A stretch of 64,000 bases of DNA from Prevotella pectinovora (GCF_000834015.1 NZ_JXQI01000026.1:1-64000), one strand, 5' to 3'; positions 18,615 to 27,779 are shown, counted from the stretch's first letter. Numbers and translations are program-made. The notes: a model not told the origin generated them from the letters alone.

Positions 18615-18801
18615 AACTCCAAACGGTCATTATGCCGTTCAATGTGATATTTTATAACTGCTTGTTGCCTTTTGCTCTTTATAAGGCGTCTTTTGCTTGT
18701 TTTTAATTTGCAATAGCTCGTTATTACTGATTAAAAGCCAAACAAAATCCACTCTTCTAAGAAATCAAAATCCAAGCAAGCCCTAATGACCGATTTGGGT
18801 T
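18615..18801 (-). mobile_element. 187-bp inverted-repeat element, copy B
   Basis: Same element as at 15413 but inverted relative to the window: the plus strand starts with the right end (CCAAACGGTCATTATGCCG) and ends with the left end (CCTAATGACCGATTTGGGTT). It fills most of the gap between rplY and pth and starts 14 bases upstream of the pth ATG, so the pth leader contains it. Length is identical to copy A. The 18802-18880 remainder is a short AT-rich stretch without a clear hairpin. Confidence 0.75.
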
Positions 18802-18880
18802 GAATCTAAAAAAAGGTGATTCCAAATTAAAATTCAGAACCACCCCGTGATAAATTTCTTTTCTTGCTAAATCTATGGCA

Positions 18881-19474
18881 TTATGCCTCAGCCTGGCTTG
18901 CAGCGATAGACTTACGTGTAGCCTTGATTGAGCAAACCACAACGTTCTTGCTTGTTGCCATCTCAAGACCCTCGAAGTGCAGGTCGCCAACCTTGATGCT
19001 CTTGCCGATAGTCATGGCAGTAACGTCGATGTCGAGATGCTCAGGAATAGCCTGGTATTTCGCTGTAACGTCGATCTTGCGGATAGAGAGGTTCATACGT
19101 CCACCGTCGCGTACACCCTGTGCCAGACCGTTGAGCTTGACAGGGATGCCCACAGTGATAGGCTTCTGGTCGTTAACCTCGTAGAAGTCAACGTGAAGGA
19201 GGGCGTCTGTTACCGGATGGAACTGAAGTTCCTTGAGAATCGCAGTACGCTCCTCGCCGTCGATGACGAGCTTGATAACGTAGATGTGTGGAGTGTAGAC
19301 GATCTTTCTCAACTCGCTCATAGGACAAGCGATTGACAATGCTTCAGGAGCGCCGTCAGCGTTCTTTGCCTCACCGTAGAGGTTGCATGGAATCAGACCT
19401 TCCTTACGCATAGCCTTGGCTGCCTTCTTGCCCAAATCAGTTCTCTTCTGGCCTTTTACTTCAATTTCTTTCAT
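18881..19474 (-). CDS. rplY: 50S ribosomal protein L25/Ctc
   Basis: Binds 5S rRNA in the large subunit. This is the long Ctc/TL5 form: an N-terminal L25 beta-barrel (residues 1-95, EIEVKGQKRTDLGKKAAK to LLHVDFYEV) and a C-terminal TL5 domain (96-197) with VGIPVKLNGLAQGVRDGG. The 197-residue length matches other Bacteroidetes. The gene has its own strong promoter and faces nusB. Confidence 0.96.
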   Translation of the reverse strand: MKEIEVKGQKRTDLGKKAAKAMRKEGLIPCNLYGEAKNADGAPEALSIACPMSELRKIVYTPHIYVIKLVIDGEERTAILKELQFHPVTDALLHVDFYEVNDQKPITVGIPVKLNGLAQGVRDGGRMNLSIRKIDVTAKYQAIPEHLDIDVTAMTIGKSIKVGDLHFEGLEMATSKNVVVCSIKATRKSIAASQAEA

Positions 19475-19566
19475 AATTGTGTTACTCTAAATTAAGTTGT
19501 TAATAATTAATGCTTAATTCACCATCACACGAGAATTCTATTCACGTAGTGCTCGAAAAAGCGGTG

Positions 19567-19598
19567 CAAAGGTATTTCTTTTTTGATTAATACGCAAA
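19567..19598 (-). promoter_or_regulatory. Promoter of rplY
   Basis: Minus strand TTTG (19595-19598), 20-base spacer, TACCTTTG (19567-19574): a textbook Bacteroidetes -33/-7 pair. The leader is about 85-90 bases. Confidence 0.8.
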
Positions 19599-19635
19599 TA
19601 TTATAAATAAAAATAGATAAAACACCGTGGTTTTC

Positions 19636-19666
19636 TTGCAAGTACCGCATAAAATAAGTATTTTTG
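19636..19666 (+). promoter_or_regulatory. Promoter of the nusB operon
   Basis: TTG at 19636-19638, 20-base spacer, TATTTTTG at 19659-19666. Divergent from the rplY promoter, with 37 bases between the two -33 elements. The predicted leader to the ATG at 19710 is about 37 bases. Confidence 0.75.
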
Positions 19667-19709
19667 CATCGGTTTTTTTTGAAATACACGTTCATTTTAA
19701 TATTATAAG

Positions 19710-20645
19710 ATGATAAACAGAGAATTGATAAGGATAAAAATTGTCCAGTTAACCTACGCATATTATCAAAACGGTAACCACAACATGGATAATGCCGAGA
19801 AGGAGCTGCTGTTCAGCCTCTCCAAGGCATACGACCTGTATAATTGTCTGCTGTCCCTGATTGTAGCTGTTTCCAAAGAGTCGCGCCTGCGCTATGAAGT
19901 GGAGCTCTCCCGTGCAAAGAGAGAAGGCACACCTCTGCCCTCAGGCAAGTTTGCAAACAACAAGTTCGCCCTTCAGCTCGAAGCTAACAAGCAGCTCAAC
20001 GAGTATCTCGAGAATCAGAAGCAGACATGGGACGACAGCGTGGAGTTCGTGAGAAACCTGCTCACACAGATAGAGCAGAGCCGGATTTATGCCGACTATG
20101 TGGCTGACGAGACCGACTCGTATGAAGCCGACCGCGAGGCGTGGCGCAAGCTCTACAAGGTAATCATCATGGACAACGACAACCTTGACGCCATGCTCGA
20201 GGAGAAGAGTCTCTACTGGAACGACGACAAGGAAATCGTGGACACCTTCGTGCTCAAGACCATCAAGCGCTTCGATCCGGCAAACAAGGAACTGCAGGAG
20301 CTCCTGCCGGAATATAAGGACGAGGAAGACAAGGAGTTCGCCGTGAAGCTCTTCCGCGCCACAATCCTCAACGCCGACCAGTATCAGCGCTTCATGAGCG
20401 AGACCTCGCGCAACTGGGACTTCTCGCGCCTGGCTTATATGGACGTGGTGATAATGCAGATAGCCATTGCAGAGATGATGAACTTCCCGAACATACCGGT
20501 GAACGTGACCATCAACGAATACGTTGACCTGGCGAAACTCTACAGCACTCCGAGAAGCGGCTCCTATATCAACGGAATGCTCGACGCCATCGCCCGCTAC
20601 CTCATCGACACAGGCAAGATGATGAAGGTGATGCCGACAAGATGA
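19710..20645 (+). CDS. nusB: Transcription antitermination factor NusB (long form)
   Basis: Binds boxA RNA with NusE/S10 to support rRNA antitermination. The 311 residues are about twice the length of E. coli NusB. The NusB fold is in the C-terminal half, with RATILNADQYQRFMSETSRNW, MQIAIAEMMNFPNIPVNVTINE (split here by conserved positions) and the final YINGMLDAIARYL. The N-terminal 160 residues are a helical extension found in Bacteroidetes homologues. It heads a plus-strand group with yajC, ybbR and coaE, an order conserved in the phylum as far as I know. Confidence 0.93.
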   Translation: MINRELIRIKIVQLTYAYYQNGNHNMDNAEKELLFSLSKAYDLYNCLLSLIVAVSKESRLRYEVELSRAKREGTPLPSGKFANNKFALQLEANKQLNEYLENQKQTWDDSVEFVRNLLTQIEQSRIYADYVADETDSYEADREAWRKLYKVIIMDNDNLDAMLEEKSLYWNDDKEIVDTFVLKTIKRFDPANKELQELLPEYKDEEDKEFAVKLFRATILNADQYQRFMSETSRNWDFSRLAYMDVVIMQIAIAEMMNFPNIPVNVTINEYVDLAKLYSTPRSGSYINGMLDAIARYLIDTGKMMKVMPTR

Positions 20646-20675
20646 CGCATCCGTAATTCAGCACGCATAACGGCT

Positions 20676-20747
20676 GGCATATAAACAGGCAAAGCGCCTG
20701 GCATTAAAACAGGTAAAGTGCTTGACATTAAAACAGGCGAGACGCCC
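20676..20747 (+). repeat. Three tandem 24-bp repeats between nusB and yajC
   Basis: Three back-to-back 24-base units (20676, 20700, 20724) share the core CATTAAAACAGGYRARRYGCY. They lie 30 bases after the nusB stop and about 47 before yajC. Divergence between units is a few bases each. Confidence 0.85.
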
Positions 20748-20794
20748 AAAAACAGACAAACGATTAACATTTAAAACAAACATAACAGTAAATT

Positions 20795-21124
20795 ATGAAC
20801 ACAACAATGTTTTTGGCTGCCCAGCAACAGGGTGGAGGCAGCATGCAGTTCCTTATAATGATGGTGGTGATCTTTGCCATCATGTATTTCTTCATGATTC
20901 GTCCGCAGCAGAAAAAGCAGAAGGAAATACGCAATTTCCAGAACTCGCTGCAGGAGGGCTCAAAGGTGGTGACAGGCGGAGGAATCTACGGCACCATCAA
21001 GAAAGTGGACATCGCTACAGGCAAAATCGAGCTCGAAATCGCAAAGGGCGTGGTTATAACAGTTGACAAAGGTTCTGTATTTGCTGATGTCGCAGCTTCT
21101 GCAACCGTCAGCAAGGAAAAATAA
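20795..21124 (+). CDS. yajC: Preprotein translocase subunit YajC
   Basis: Accessory subunit of the Sec translocase (SecDF-YajC). The 109 residues have one membrane helix near residues 17-37 (LIMMVVIFAIMYFFMIRPQ), with the family signature MIRPQQKKQKE just after it, and the GSKVVTGGGIYGTI segment in the cytoplasmic part. The stop codon overlaps the start of the YbbR gene by one base (TAATG). Confidence 0.95.
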   Translation: MNTTMFLAAQQQGGGSMQFLIMMVVIFAIMYFFMIRPQQKKQKEIRNFQNSLQEGSKVVTGGGIYGTIKKVDIATGKIELEIAKGVVITVDKGSVFADVAASATVSKEK

Positions 21125-22104
21125 TGAAACGCATCCTGAAAAGTATATACAGTATAGTCAGAAACTCCTTTTTCAATATCGTGAACAAGGAGTTCCTGAT
21201 TTTTTTGTTCTTCCTCGCCCTGAGCGGAGCGTTCTGGCTGTTGTTGGCCCTGAACGACACCTATGAGAAAGAACTCAGGATTCCCGTGCGCATCGTGAAC
21301 ATACCTAAAAACGTGGTACCGACGAGCGACACCGAAGACACAATAAAGGTGACTGTGAAAGACAAAGGCTATACTCTATGTACATATATATATGGTGACA
21401 AACTGAAAAGGATAGACATACCCTTCTCTTCATACATCAAGAACAAGGGGTATGGCTCCGTGTCTGCGTCGGAACTCACCAAGCTGATCTATGCCGAACT
21501 ATACAGTTCGTCGAAGGTGACAGGAGTGAAGCCCGACAAGCTGGAATACTTCTACAATTACGGAATGCACAAGCGGCTGCCCGTAAGGCTGGCTGGAAAC
21601 ATACAGGCTGACGCAAGCTATTATCTGGCGAAGATAGAATTCTCGCCCGATATGGTGGATGTTTACGGCAGTCAGAAAATGCTCGACAGCATAAAGTACA
21701 TCTACACAGAGCGGATCAATATCAAAAACCTCAAGGACACCATCAGACGCGACCTTGACCTCATGGAAATAAGAGGAGTGAAATGCGTGCCCTCCCGTGT
21801 CAGAATGGCTGTCTATCCGGATGTGCTGACCGAGGAAAGTGCAGAGGTTCCCATCTCGGCGCTCAACATGCCGGAGGGAAAGGTGTTGAGAACATTCCCG
21901 TCGAGGGTTAAAGTGGTCTTCACCGTTGGCGCGAGCATCTTCAGAACCATAAACACCAACAAGTTCAAGGTGGTGGTAGACTACAACGAGATTCTCTCAG
22001 CGCCTTCTGACAAATGCACGCTCAAGATTGCATCCGTGCCGCATGGCGTGAAGAATGCGCATACCGAAATAGAACATGTGGACTACCTCATTGAAGAACA
22101 GTAG
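21124..22104 (+). CDS. YbbR-like domain protein (CdaR family)
   Basis: A 326-residue membrane-anchored protein: an N-terminal membrane segment near residues 22-40 (FLIFLFFLALSGAFWLLLAL) and extracytoplasmic YbbR-like repeats (for example ELRIPVRIVNIPKNVV and EVPISALNMPEG). In Firmicutes the homologue CdaR regulates the c-di-AMP cyclase CdaA; in Bacteroidetes the role is not established. It overlaps yajC by one base. Confidence 0.88.
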   Translation: MKRILKSIYSIVRNSFFNIVNKEFLIFLFFLALSGAFWLLLALNDTYEKELRIPVRIVNIPKNVVPTSDTEDTIKVTVKDKGYTLCTYIYGDKLKRIDIPFSSYIKNKGYGSVSASELTKLIYAELYSSSKVTGVKPDKLEYFYNYGMHKRLPVRLAGNIQADASYYLAKIEFSPDMVDVYGSQKMLDSIKYIYTERINIKNLKDTIRRDLDLMEIRGVKCVPSRVRMAVYPDVLTEESAEVPISALNMPEGKVLRTFPSRVKVVFTVGASIFRTINTNKFKVVVDYNEILSAPSDKCTLKIASVPHGVKNAHTEIEHVDYLIEEQ

Positions 22105-22240
22105 CGGAAAAGAAAGTCATAAATACCACAGGAACTCCCTTTCTGGCAGCTATTATATAAATAGATAGAATATTGACAGCGGCTATTAGAGAGCATGTAT
22201 AGCCCTTCGATGGTGGCTGTCTATAATAATGGAGACAATT

Positions 22241-22801
22241 ATGAAAGCAGCCATTACAGGCGGAATAGGAAGCGGAAAATCATACGTCTGCTCCTTGTTG
22301 AAAAGCAGGGGGATAGAGGTCTACGACTGCGACAGCGCAGCCAAACGCATAATGCGCGAGTCGTCATCCGTAAGAAAGGCTTTGACAGACCTGATAGGAC
22401 AGGATGCCTATGCAGACGGAAAGCCCGACAAGGCTGTCATCTCAAAGTTTCTTCTTGACGCCGAAGACAACAAGAAAAGGATTAACGCCATCGTGCATCC
22501 CGCTGTGGCCGACGATTTCAAAGCCTCGGGACTTCAATTCATGGAGTGCGCCATCCTCTTCGAGAGCGGATTCGACAAGCTCGTGGACTGCGTGGTTTGC
22601 GTATCGGCACCGATAGAGGTGAGGGTGGACAGAATCATCGTCCGCGACTCTATAACGCGAGAGAAGGCAAGAGAATGGATAAACTGCCAGATGAGTCAGG
22701 AGGAGATGGAGGCTAAAAGCGATTTCGTTATCCTCAACGACGGCAGCAAACCTTTGGAACCGCAGATTGACGACGTGCTGGCGGCTTTGCGCCTACGCTG
22801 A
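22241..22801 (+). CDS. coaE: Dephospho-CoA kinase
   Basis: Last step of coenzyme A synthesis: phosphorylates the 3'-OH of dephospho-CoA. The P-loop TGGIGSGKS is at residues 5-13, DCDSAAKRIM follows as the substrate segment, and HPAVADDF and the PIEVRVDRIIVRD lid are present. I chose the ATG at 22241 because GGAGA lies 6 bases upstream and it gives the usual MKAAITGG start (186 residues); 22229 is an alternative. The 22105-22240 gap has degenerate GGCTATTA-like repeats but no recognisable signal. Confidence 0.95.
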   Translation: MKAAITGGIGSGKSYVCSLLKSRGIEVYDCDSAAKRIMRESSSVRKALTDLIGQDAYADGKPDKAVISKFLLDAEDNKKRINAIVHPAVADDFKASGLQFMECAILFESGFDKLVDCVVCVSAPIEVRVDRIIVRDSITREKAREWINCQMSQEEMEAKSDFVILNDGSKPLEPQIDDVLAALRLR

Positions 22802-22892
22802 AATCTGAACGTCTGCTGATGTGTCAAGTCCCTATGACATCGTCGGGACGATAATGAGAACTTATTAATTAATTATTAAACAAATATTTGAA

Positions 22893-23336
22893 ATGGATTT
22901 TACAATTTTGTCAGTTTCCGGAAAGCCCGGACTTTATAAGCTTGTGTCAAGTTCAAAGATGAACCTTATCGTTGAAGCCTTGGACGAAACCCATCGCCGC
23001 CTGCCAATCTTCGCAAGCGACAGAGTGACAAGTCTTTCCGACATCGCCATGTATACAGTGGCTGAGGATGTTCCATTGATGAATATTCTCGATTCTGTGC
23101 TCCGCAAGGAGGACGGAAAGGTATGCTCGCTCGACTACAAGAAGTGTGGCAAGGACGAACTTCACGCTTATTTTGCCGAAATTCTTCCTGACTACGACCG
23201 CGACAGAGTTCACGACAGCGACATCAAGAAGCTTCTCCAGTGGTATAACATCCTGGTTTCCAACGGTGTGACGAATTTCGTTGACCCTGAGGAAAATGCA
23301 GAAGAGGCTACAGAAGCTGCTGAGAAGGCTGAGTAA
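22893..23336 (+). CDS. DUF5606 family protein
   Basis: Function unknown; a small conserved Bacteroidetes family usually next to coaE. The 147 residues have a compact N-terminal part (FTILSVSGKPGLYKLVS, a beta-rich nucleotide-binding-like start by appearance only), KKCGKDELHAYFAEILPDYD in the middle and an acidic, Glu/Ala-rich tail. No membrane segment or signal peptide. Confidence 0.75.
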   Translation: MDFTILSVSGKPGLYKLVSSSKMNLIVEALDETHRRLPIFASDRVTSLSDIAMYTVAEDVPLMNILDSVLRKEDGKVCSLDYKKCGKDELHAYFAEILPDYDRDRVHDSDIKKLLQWYNILVSNGVTNFVDPEENAEEATEAAEKAE

Positions 23337-23340
23337 ACCA

Positions 23341-23452
23341 AAATATAGTCTACGATAACAAAGTCTACGACAATAATAGTCTACGGCAACAATATGCTTC
23401 GACCACATAGTCTTTTAACATATTAGTCCTCGACTATTAAAGTCAACGACCT
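23341..23452 (+). repeat. Degenerate tandem AGTCTACGA repeats between DUF5606 and nth
   Basis: AGTCTACGATAACAA, AGTCTACGACAATA, AGTCTACGGCAACA and weaker later copies (AGTCCTCGACTA, AGTCAACGACC) follow each other at about 15-18 base intervals and fill almost the whole gap before nth. Confidence 0.6.
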
Positions 23453-23474
23453 GGATATTCATTGAAATTGAGAT

Positions 23475-24122
23475 ATGAAACGCTCTGAACGTTATGAAGC
23501 TGTCTTGAGACATTTTGCGGAAGTTTCTCCACACGTCACCACGGAACTGGAATTCGGCAGCGTCTTCCAACTGCTTGTGGCTACAGTCCTGAGCGCCCAA
23601 TGCACAGACAAGAGGGTGAACCAGGTGACGCCGGAATTGTTCAGGCATTATCCTGATGCGGCGGCAATGGCAGAGGCAGATCCTGAAGATGTGCTTTCGT
23701 TTATCAGCAGCATTTCATATCCCAATTCCAAGGCAAAGCACCTCGTGGAACTCTCGGTGGCCATACAGGAGAAGTTTGGAGGGAAGGTCCCTTCGGCACT
23801 CGACGATCTCACCAGTCTGCCGGGTGTAGGGCGCAAGACCGCCAACGTGCTGCTTGCCGTTGCCTTTTCAAAGGCTGCAATGCCCGTCGACACCCATGTC
23901 TATCGTGTGAGCCACAGAATGGGGCTTGTGCCGAAATCTGCTGCCACTCCATTGGCGGTGGAGCGGTGTCTGACGAAAAACATCCCTGAAGCGTTGCTGG
24001 CCGACGCTCATCATTGGCTCTTGCTCCATGGCAGGTATGTCTGCACAAGCAGAAAGCCGCATTGCGAGAAATGTCCCTTTAAAGGGTTCTGCCCCAAAAT
24101 CATGGATTTCAAGGGCTATTAG
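23475..24122 (+). CDS. nth: Endonuclease III
   Basis: DNA glycosylase/AP lyase that removes oxidised pyrimidines. The helix-hairpin-helix LPGVGRKTANV carries the catalytic Lys, MPVDTHVYRV the catalytic Asp. The iron-sulfur cluster motif C-x6-C-x2-C-x5-C ends the protein (CTSRKPHCEKCPFKGFC). 215 residues, full length. Confidence 0.97.
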   Translation: MKRSERYEAVLRHFAEVSPHVTTELEFGSVFQLLVATVLSAQCTDKRVNQVTPELFRHYPDAAAMAEADPEDVLSFISSISYPNSKAKHLVELSVAIQEKFGGKVPSALDDLTSLPGVGRKTANVLLAVAFSKAAMPVDTHVYRVSHRMGLVPKSAATPLAVERCLTKNIPEALLADAHHWLLLHGRYVCTSRKPHCEKCPFKGFCPKIMDFKGY

Positions 24123-24302
24123 TCATCAGAGGCGGTCTGCTTGTTTGCTCGTCAATAACCGCAAGTTTGTTGCTTGGGTATAGGGCGTTTCTGCATTGTA
24201 AACCGGTGAAACGCCTGTTCATAACTTGTTGGTTTGAAGTTGTGTTTATATGGAAACTTCAATTGGTTATGCAATTGTCTAATATATTCAATTGCCTATA
24301 TT

Positions 24303-25658
24303 TCAATTGCAAATAAACTCGATTGTCAAGATCTTCTTTGTGTTTCCAGAAATCCTCAACCTGTTGTCCAGGCGTTGGCCTATAAGCCATAGGATGTTGT
24401 TTCCGGCATCTGTCATGACAAGCTGTTTCTCTTTGTCGAAGAATGCCATTTTCCTGTCTGTCAGATAGTCGCTGACAAGCTTCTTTCCTGTCATTCCGAA
24501 GGGGATGAACCAGTCGCCCTGGGTCCAACGGCGTATTCTGAGAGGAAATTTCACTTTCGAAGCATCTGCGCTTATGGTAAACTGGCTTCGGCTTGGCGTG
24601 AATCCCTCTTCTGTGGTTTCCTCCTTGATTCTTACTTTCGTGGTCTCGTTGATAATGTATGTGCCGCTTTCGGGCAATATGAAAGGCTTCTCATTTCTGC
24701 TGTCCTTGTCTTCATTCCGTTCTATCACGAGAAAACCGCGGTCTGCAACGAGTCTGTGGGTGTCGGAAGAGAAGATGCTTCCGTTCTTCAGATTGTCCAG
24801 ATTTGAGAATATGTCGTCTATGGTAGCCGATGAGAACGAGTGTCTTGAAAGGATGTGGTAGAGTGTGTATTCGGGAGACACCTGGCGCTTGAGCCTCTCT
24901 ATATTGATGAATAGATAGTTGTCCTTTACTGCTGTAGAGTCCTCCGCAGCCTTTTCTATTGCGTGTTCAAACACCCTGTTGGCTTCTGTCACCCTTCTTG
25001 TAGTCTCAAACATCTTCTTGTCTGCCGAAGGGTTTATTCCCCTTATCAGAGGCATGACGTCGAGTCTGAGCATGTTTCTCTTCACGTCGTTCACGAGGTT
25101 TGAACTGTCTGTGATGTAAGTCTGCCCCCTTTCCTTCAGATAGTCTTCTATCTCGTTGCGGGAGACACAGAGCATGGGTCTTGTCACATGTCCGTTTTTG
25201 GCTGCTATTCCCGTCACGCCCTTTATTCCCGTACCTCTTATTATGTTGAGCAACATGGTTTCCACGCTGTCCTCCATGTGGTGGCCTACGCAGATGCCTG
25301 CCGCCCCCATGTCCTCTCTGAGCTGCTTGAAATAGCTGTAGCGCAGATTCCTTGCCGCCATCTCTATGCTTATCCCGTGGAGCGAGGCATACGACCGGGT
25401 GTCGTAATGGGTGATGTGGAGCATGACATTCTCTTTCTCGCAAAGCCTCTTGCAGAAATCTTCGTCCCGGTCAGACTCTTCTCCTCTGAGCCTGAAGTTG
25501 CAATGTACGGCCTCCACTCTGTATCCCAGATCTTTCAGACATAGCAATAGTGCCACGCTGTCGGCTCCTCCCGACAGCGCGACAAGGTATAGTCCGTCTG
25601 CCTCCATCAGCTTTTCTTCCTTTATGAATCTGCTGACGCTATTTAGAAAACTTTTCAA
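24303..25658 (-). CDS. tilS: tRNA(Ile)-lysidine synthase
   Basis: Converts C34 of the CAU-anticodon tRNA(Ile) to lysidine, which makes it read AUA. The PP-loop ATP-pyrophosphatase motif ALSGGADSVALL is at residues 28-39; GICVGHHMEDSVET is the second conserved segment. The C-terminal TilS domain contains FPLRIRRWTQGDWFIPFGM. 451 residues, normal for Bacteroidetes. It converges on nth; the 24123-24302 gap has an imperfect GCGTTTC/GAAACGC hairpin and several CAATTG palindromes but no T-tract terminator. Confidence 0.95.
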   Translation of the reverse strand: MKSFLNSVSRFIKEEKLMEADGLYLVALSGGADSVALLLCLKDLGYRVEAVHCNFRLRGEESDRDEDFCKRLCEKENVMLHITHYDTRSYASLHGISIEMAARNLRYSYFKQLREDMGAAGICVGHHMEDSVETMLLNIIRGTGIKGVTGIAAKNGHVTRPMLCVSRNEIEDYLKERGQTYITDSSNLVNDVKRNMLRLDVMPLIRGINPSADKKMFETTRRVTEANRVFEHAIEKAAEDSTAVKDNYLFINIERLKRQVSPEYTLYHILSRHSFSSATIDDIFSNLDNLKNGSIFSSDTHRLVADRGFLVIERNEDKDSRNEKPFILPESGTYIINETTKVRIKEETTEEGFTPSRSQFTISADASKVKFPLRIRRWTQGDWFIPFGMTGKKLVSDYLTDRKMAFFDKEKQLVMTDAGNNILWLIGQRLDNRLRISGNTKKILTIEFICN

Positions 25659-25682
25659 GATACGGTTGTCTTTTCTATATGT

Positions 25683-25765
25683 TATTCCACATGCTGCAAT
25701 TAATCACATACAGCAATTAATCCACATGCAACATATTGTTCACCATGCAACTAATTATTCCACAT
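25683..25765 (-). repeat. Degenerate ~19-bp tandem repeats between rlmI and tilS
   Basis: Four or five units built on CCACATGCAACAATTAAT-like sequence follow each other with small changes. They fill the 96-base gap between the two genes and reach into the last codons of rlmI. Confidence 0.55.
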
Positions 25766-26942
25766 ACAACACGAGACCCTTGAGGTATTCTCCCTCCGGG
25801 TGGTAGATGTTGATAGGATGGTCAGCCGGCTGGTGCAGCTGATGCAGTATCCTCACGTTTCGTCCTGATATGGCAGCTGCAGTGAACACGGCATTCCTGA
25901 AATTGTCTTTCGTCACTACCTGTGAGCAGCTGAATGTGAACAGTATTCCGCCATGCTTGATACGCTCAAAAGCCTTTACGTTCAGTCGTGTATAGCCTTT
26001 CAGGGCATTGTGTAGGGCGGCTCTGTGTTTGGCAAAAGCCGGTGGGTCGAGCACTATGAGGTCGTAGAAATCCTCTGCGTTGTCAAGGAATTTGAATGCG
26101 TCCTCACAATAAGCCTGATGCCTCTCATCGCCAGGGAAGTTGAGTTCCACGTTGGCGTTGGTCAGGTCTATTGCCTTGGCGCTGCTGTCAACGGAGTGTA
26201 CGAGGTTTGCTCCTCCTCTCATGGCATAGAAGGAGAAGCCTCCTGTGTAGCAGAACATGTTGAGCACGTTCTTCCCCTTTGCGTATTTCTCAAGCAGACT
26301 GCGGTTCTCTCTCTGGTCAACGAAGAATCCTGTCTTCTGTCCTTTCAGCCAGTCAACATGGAATTTCAGTCCGTTTTCCACTGCCGTATTGTCGGTACAG
26401 CCTCCGATGATGAAGCCGTTTTCCTGTCCGAGGTCTGCCTTGTAGGGTAGGGTGGTCTCGCTCTTGTAGAACACGTTCTCTATCCTTCCGTTCATCACCT
26501 TCACCAATGCTTCGGCAATGTCCGTTCTGTTGATGTGCATGCCAACGCTGTGGGCCTGCATCACGGCAGTCTTTCCGTAGCAGTCTATCACCAGTCCCGG
26601 CAGGCTGTCTCCCTCGCCATGAACAAGTCTGTAGGTGTTGTTCTCATAGTTGTCGGCAATTCCGATTGCCAGTCTCATCTTCAGAGCCTCTGAGAGGCGC
26701 TCTTCCCAGAAGTTCCTGTCGATGGATCGCTCCTCAAACGACAACACTCTCACGGCAATACTTCCTATCTGGTAGTGGCCTACGGCTATGAATTTATCTT
26801 CCGACGTGTACACGTTCACCGTGTCGCCGTCTTCTATACTTTCGTCCATCTTTGCTATGGCACCAGAGAAAACCCAAGGGTGGAAGCGTTTCAAGCTTTC
26901 TTCTTTCCCTCTTTTCAAATAAACAGACTTGTATTGAGTCAT
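25755..26942 (-). CDS. rlmI: 23S rRNA (cytosine(1962)-C(5))-methyltransferase family protein
   Basis: RlmI-type class I SAM methyltransferase, acting on 23S rRNA. The 395 residues have an N-terminal PUA domain (LKRGKEESLKRFHPWVFSGA), the GFFVDQRENR motif, SAM-binding NMFCYTGGFSFYA and the catalytic-loop segment VLDPPAFAK; a Cys in CSQVV near the end fits the m5C mechanism. Full length. A 4-unit tandem repeat sits directly upstream, so its promoter is unclear. Confidence 0.9.
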   Translation of the reverse strand: MTQYKSVYLKRGKEESLKRFHPWVFSGAIAKMDESIEDGDTVNVYTSEDKFIAVGHYQIGSIAVRVLSFEERSIDRNFWEERLSEALKMRLAIGIADNYENNTYRLVHGEGDSLPGLVIDCYGKTAVMQAHSVGMHINRTDIAEALVKVMNGRIENVFYKSETTLPYKADLGQENGFIIGGCTDNTAVENGLKFHVDWLKGQKTGFFVDQRENRSLLEKYAKGKNVLNMFCYTGGFSFYAMRGGANLVHSVDSSAKAIDLTNANVELNFPGDERHQAYCEDAFKFLDNAEDFYDLIVLDPPAFAKHRAALHNALKGYTRLNVKAFERIKHGGILFTFSCSQVVTKDNFRNAVFTAAAISGRNVRILHQLHQPADHPINIYHPEGEYLKGLVLYVE

Positions 26943-26978
26943 ACTATAATCGAATTCTATATTATATTATTTTTATGT

Positions 26979-27086
26979 TAATCCCACAAACGGTCATCAG
27001 TCAGTTACTCCCACTGACTGTCATCATGCCGTTAATCCCACGAACGGTCATCATACCGTTGGTTTCACAAGCGGTCATTAAGCCGT
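26979..27086 (+). repeat. Four tandem 27-bp hairpin repeats
   Basis: Units start at 26979, 27006, 27033 and 27060, each exactly 27 bases. The core is AACGGTCATCATGCCGTT, a hairpin with AACGG/CCGTT arms, preceded by a CCCAC box. The unit matches the right end of the 187-bp element, and changes in one arm (unit 2: GACTG versus CCGTT) are only partly compensated. Located between the exonuclease and rlmI, both on the minus strand. Confidence 0.9.
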
Positions 27087-27098
27087 AGGTGAAATACT

Positions 27099-27764
27099 TT
27101 ATGCTTGCTTCTTTGCCATTGCCTCTACTGTCTCTTCTGCCGGCTTCACGATTCTCAGTTCGAAATCCTTGTTTCTCTCCAGCCTCATCAGCTCGTCGTA
27201 TAGCTTTATGCATGCCCAGGCGTCTGTTGCGGCATACACCTTCTGCTTGTCCGTCAGTATGTCCGCCTCCCAGTTCGTGAGCCGTTGCGCCTTGCTGATT
27301 TTCAGTCCGAAGAAGTTGGCGTAAAGTTTCTGCAGACTCAGGTCCTCCACTCCGATTTCTCCCACATGCTTCTGCAGGTCGATGAAGTTGCCCGGCTTGA
27401 ATTCAGCCCTTTTGTGCAGCGATATTATGTCGTCGTGTAGCGAGAGTCCGATTTTCGGAATGCTCTCGTCCTCAAGCAGTCTTATTATTGATTTTGTCAT
27501 GCCTGTGTTGTTCAGTCTGAACAGAAAGCAAGTGTCGTTTGTCGCCACTTGCAGCAGGGCAACCTTGTATTGCTTCCCCTTTCTGAAAGCAGGTCTCGTT
27601 TCGGTGTCAATGCCGAGAATAGGCTGTGTGAGAAGGTATTCCACTGCTCTGTCTGCATCTCTTTCGGTTGTTATGACGAAGATGCGTCCCTCAAAAACAG
27701 CCCTTGGCATTTCTGTCACTGCGTGTTTGTCGATTTTGTTATATATTACTTTTTTCATTCTCAA
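27099..27764 (-). CDS. DEDDy 3'-5' exonuclease (RNase D-like, single domain)
   Basis: A 221-residue DnaQ-like exonuclease. Exo I is LGIDTETRP near residue 50, Exo II lies in LSLHDDIISLH, and Exo III is YAATDAWACIKLY with the DEDDy tyrosine. HRDC domains of full RNase D are absent, so this is the short Bacteroidetes type whose substrate (RNA or DNA) is not known. It is divergent from ftsK. Confidence 0.9.
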   Translation of the reverse strand: MRMKKVIYNKIDKHAVTEMPRAVFEGRIFVITTERDADRAVEYLLTQPILGIDTETRPAFRKGKQYKVALLQVATNDTCFLFRLNNTGMTKSIIRLLEDESIPKIGLSLHDDIISLHKRAEFKPGNFIDLQKHVGEIGVEDLSLQKLYANFFGLKISKAQRLTNWEADILTDKQKVYAATDAWACIKLYDELMRLERNKDFELRIVKPAEETVEAMAKKQA

Positions 27765-27779
27765 ATATCAATGGACTTG

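Noticed and set aside
18601..18642. Longer pth start at 18642
   Set aside because: The extra residues come from the end of the repeat element; the family start matches 18600.
24180..24220. GCGTTTC/GAAACGC hairpin between nth and tilS as a terminator
   Set aside because: Stem is imperfect and there is no T-tract on either strand.
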